From JAPHTQ01 sp050299175 (lineage in GTDB: Bacteria; Pseudomonadota; Gammaproteobacteria; Thiohalomonadales; Thiohalomonadaceae): a stretch of DNA of 64,000 nt. Location: positions 1 through 64,000 of the forward strand of contig JBNKVM010000010.1 in NCBI GenBank assembly GCA_050299175.1. The letters are read 5' to 3'. Below the pieces are notes generated by a model that saw nothing but the letters and a program-made list of their open reading frames with translations, was not told where the DNA came from and made no database searches. Each line of letters starts with the position of its first letter. The stretch's first letter is position 1. A program made the position numbers and the translations under genes. Shown in pieces: positions 62,023 through 64,000 of the stretch.

Positions 62023-64000
62023 ATGGCGTGGCGTTTCCCCAGCCTGACCCGACGGTCCTTTCTCAAGGCCACCGGTTACGGCGGAGCAGGGCTGACCCTG
62101 CTCAAACCCTTATCACTGATGGGCCGACAGAGCCCCGATTCCACCACCGACGGCGAAGAGATCAGCCACAGCATCTGCAATTTCTGCTCGTCCCTGTGCA
62201 ACCTGCGTGTTACCAGCCGCACCCGCAACGGGGTCAAACGTATCGTCAAACTGGATGGCAACCCGAACTCCACCCTCAACCGCGGCAAGATCTGCGCCCG
62301 CGGCCAGTCCGGCCTGCGCCAGACCTACGACCCGGACCGGATCAAGACTCCGTTGATCCGCGTCGAAGGCAGCCAGCGCGGCACCTGGGCCTTCCGCTCG
62401 GCCAGTTGGGAAGAGGCATGGCAATACATCGAGGCAAAACAGAAAAAAGCCGAAATCCAGCCCTATGAGTGGACCATGGTCGGCGGCTGGACCTCCTGCG
62501 TCTTCTACATGAACTGGGCGGTGCCCTTTGCCATGGCTAACGAGGTACCCAACATCGTCGCCTCGCCGATGCAGCACTGCGTCACCACCGGCCATCTCGG
62601 CACCGACATGGTCACCGGCAACTTCAATATCCACGACGAAGTGCTACCCGACTACGACAACGCCAAGTACATCCTCTTTATTGCCAACAACGCCTCCATC
62701 GGCGCCGTTTCCACCTGCCGCATGGTGCGCTTCGCCACCGGGCGCAAGCGCGGTGCCAAAGTGGTCGCCCTGGATCCGCGCCGTTCCGAGACCGCGGCCA
62801 AGGCCGACGAATGGTTGGCGATCCGTCCCGGCACCGACCTCGACTTCATGCTGGCGATGCTCAAGGTGATGATGGAGGACGGTCACTACGATGCCCTGTT
62901 CCTCAAGCGCCACTCCAATATGCCGTTCCTCACCTACCAGGATGAGAAGGGCGAGTGGCACCTGGCACTGGATAAAAAGGGTCGGCCGCAGGCAGTGGCC
63001 GAAGGTAGCAACACCATCCACGCCCTGCCCGCCTACAGCAACAGCAACGACAGCGACGTCAACGGCAAACCGGTCGACCCGGCGCTGCTCGCACCCGAGG
63101 GCCTGAAACAGAACGGGCGCAAGCTGGTCACTGTGTTCCAGGCGCAACTGGCCGAACTGGACGGTTACACCCCGGAGTGGGCGGAAAAGACCACCGGCAT
63201 CGACGCCGAGACTATCCGCCGCATCGCCTTCGAGTTTGGCACCACCCGCCCGGCGATTGTCGACCCGGGCTGGCACGGCGCCCGCTTCCAGAACATGATG
63301 ATGCTGCGTCGGGTGCAGGCGATGATCCAGATGCTCACCGGCGGCATCGACAAGGAGGGCGGCTGGATCATGAGCGGCGAGTTCCACCACAAGGCCGCCG
63401 CGATGATCAAAGCCAAGGCCGCAGGGGTGGAGACACCGGAAGCGCCGATGGCCCACCTGGCCGGGATGCCCTTCGCCAAGTTCGTCATCGGCGCGGTCTC
63501 CAACGGCAAGAACTTCAGCCACGGCCGTCCCGGCTGGGCCTGGGCCTTCAGTGCCCAGGAGGCTGCCGCAGGGCGCGAGTATGTCGCGCTGCCGGTGATG
63601 GCCGATACCGGCCTCAAGGAGTCTGTAGAAGGTGACCTGCAGTTTGACGGCAAGCCCTACAAGACCCGCGCCTTCCTGATCAACGCCGCCAACCCGGTAC
63701 GCCACTACTACCCGGACCAGCGCTGGAAGGACATCCTCGGCCACAAAGATGTAGAACTGGTGATCGCAGTCGATGTGCTGCCCGCCGACACCACCGCCTG
63801 GGCCGATGTGATCCTGCCCAACTCCAGTTACCTGGAGCGCGACGAGCCAACCCTCTACGGTAATGGCGTCAACCACGACCTGGCGCTGACCACCCGTTAT
63901 GCCGCCATCGACCCGCTCTACGATACCGAGGAGATCACCGACATTCTGTTGCGCATGAGTCACATCATCAGCGGTAACGAGTACAAGTTCCTCGAGTGGG
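62023..64000 (+). CDS. Tat-exported molybdopterin oxidoreductase, 5' part (PsrA/PhsA/TtrA/SoeA-like)
   Basis: The first 659 residues are visible; the gene runs off the right edge. The Tat signal is TRRSFLKATGYGG (Arg10, Arg11). A [4Fe-4S] motif spans Cys52, Cys55, Cys59 and Cys91 (CNFCSSLC...ICARGQS). Cys186 in QHCVTTGHLGTD is at the molybdenum-ligand position, as in the polysulfide/thiosulfate/tetrathionate reductase and SoeA sulfite dehydrogenase group of the DMSO reductase family. Direction and substrate cannot be decided without the rest of the operon. Expression under low oxygen is suggested by two FNR-like boxes. Confidence 0.9.
   Translation, partial: MAWRFPSLTRRSFLKATGYGGAGLTLLKPLSLMGRQSPDSTTDGEEISHSICNFCSSLCNLRVTSRTRNGVKRIVKLDGNPNSTLNRGKICARGQSGLRQTYDPDRIKTPLIRVEGSQRGTWAFRSASWEEAWQYIEAKQKKAEIQPYEWTMVGGWTSCVFYMNWAVPFAMANEVPNIVASPMQHCVTTGHLGTDMVTGNFNIHDEVLPDYDNAKYILFIANNASIGAVSTCRMVRFATGRKRGAKVVALDPRRSETAAKADEWLAIRPGTDLDFMLAMLKVMMEDGHYDALFLKRHSNMPFLTYQDEKGEWHLALDKKGRPQAVAEGSNTIHALPAYSNSNDSDVNGKPVDPALLAPEGLKQNGRKLVTVFQAQLAELDGYTPEWAEKTTGIDAETIRRIAFEFGTTRPAIVDPGWHGARFQNMMMLRRVQAMIQMLTGGIDKEGGWIMSGEFHHKAAAMIKAKAAGVETPEAPMAHLAGMPFAKFVIGAVSNGKNFSHGRPGWAWAFSAQEAAAGREYVALPVMADTGLKESVEGDLQFDGKPYKTRAFLINAANPVRHYYPDQRWKDILGHKDVELVIAVDVLPADTTAWADVILPNSSYLERDEPTLYGNGVNHDLALTTRYAAIDPLYDTEEITDILLRMSHIISGNEYKFLEW

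Noticed and set aside
62644..63963. 439-residue minus-strand frame opposite the molybdoenzyme
   Set aside because: It is a GC-rich antisense shadow of a strongly conserved gene and its translation has no domain pattern.

Overview
The window looks like chromosomal DNA of a free-living gammaproteobacterium, probably a respiratory, sulfur- or anaerobiosis-associated lineage. This rests on family content: TmcA, TypA/BipA, YbbA/YbbP/TesA, DUF3549, DUF1631, DUF1840 and DUF2914 proteins, an LpxH-type hydrolase, a DsrE-like exported protein, many c-di-GMP proteins, and a Tat-exported molybdoenzyme preceded by FNR-like boxes. No rRNA, tRNA, CRISPR array, insertion sequence or prophage was recognised. 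Species cannot be fixed from the sequence alone.

Layout. 1-2.3 kb: end of dtd overlapping a proline iminopeptidase gene, a DsrE-like exported protein and a small membrane protein, all minus strand. 2.4-4.2 kb: an AT-rich patch with a broken membrane-protein frame, abutting a gene that fuses a CDKN3-type dual-specificity phosphatase to a kinase-like domain. 4.2-10.5 kb: PAS-GGDEF cyclase, flavin-fold protein, ABM-domain protein, and a periplasmic binding protein/hybrid histidine kinase pair. 10.5-19.8 kb: typA, Sel1 protein, M48 protease with secreted partner, GIY-YIG protein, PilZ protein, Lys/Ala-rich membrane protein, membrane-anchored RRM protein, DUF3549 protein and delta-60 repeat lipoprotein. 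19.9-31.8 kb: TerB, LOG and DUF1631 proteins, ybbA/ybbP divergent from tesA, then a minus-strand series holding a FIST protein, a DAO-type flavoenzyme, a DUF2846 lipoprotein and a YtqB/MnmM-like methyltransferase. 32-36 kb: BASS transporter, an SHOCT-like membrane protein and an ArsR-permease-AhpD-like-thioredoxin operon. 36-46 kb: msrA, DUF2914, a Rieske-glutamate synthase fusion, tmcA, an FNR-box-linked ACP-like protein without the carrier serine, a glycosyltransferase opposite an LpxH-type hydrolase, a ZIP transporter and a cNMP-GGDEF protein. 46-52 kb: TPR/outer-membrane barrel, acidic exported protein, anti-sigma and ECF sigma factors, NERD nuclease-like protein and an unknown membrane protein. 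52-62 kb: GGDEF-EAL and HDOD proteins, a 37-residue membrane protein, DUF1840/DUF6765 pair, a universal stress protein coupled to a type IIC P-type ATPase, and another GGDEF protein. 62-64 kb: 5' part of a molybdopterin oxidoreductase with two FNR-like boxes upstream.

How the genes work together. Cyclic-di-GMP signalling recurs: three GGDEF cyclases with intact I-sites, one likely EAL phosphodiesterase with a degenerate GGDEF, one PilZ protein and a DUF1631 protein with a possible PilZ-like tail. Two loci, the ACP-like gene and the molybdoenzyme, carry FNR-type boxes and so appear tied to oxygen limitation. Several small self-contained modules stand out: binding protein plus hybrid kinase, ECF sigma/anti-sigma/acidic exported protein, ArsR operon, USP plus P-type ATPase. 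The least familiar objects are the phosphatase-kinase fusion, the Rieske-glutamate synthase fusion, the membrane-anchored RRM protein and the serine-less ACP-like protein.
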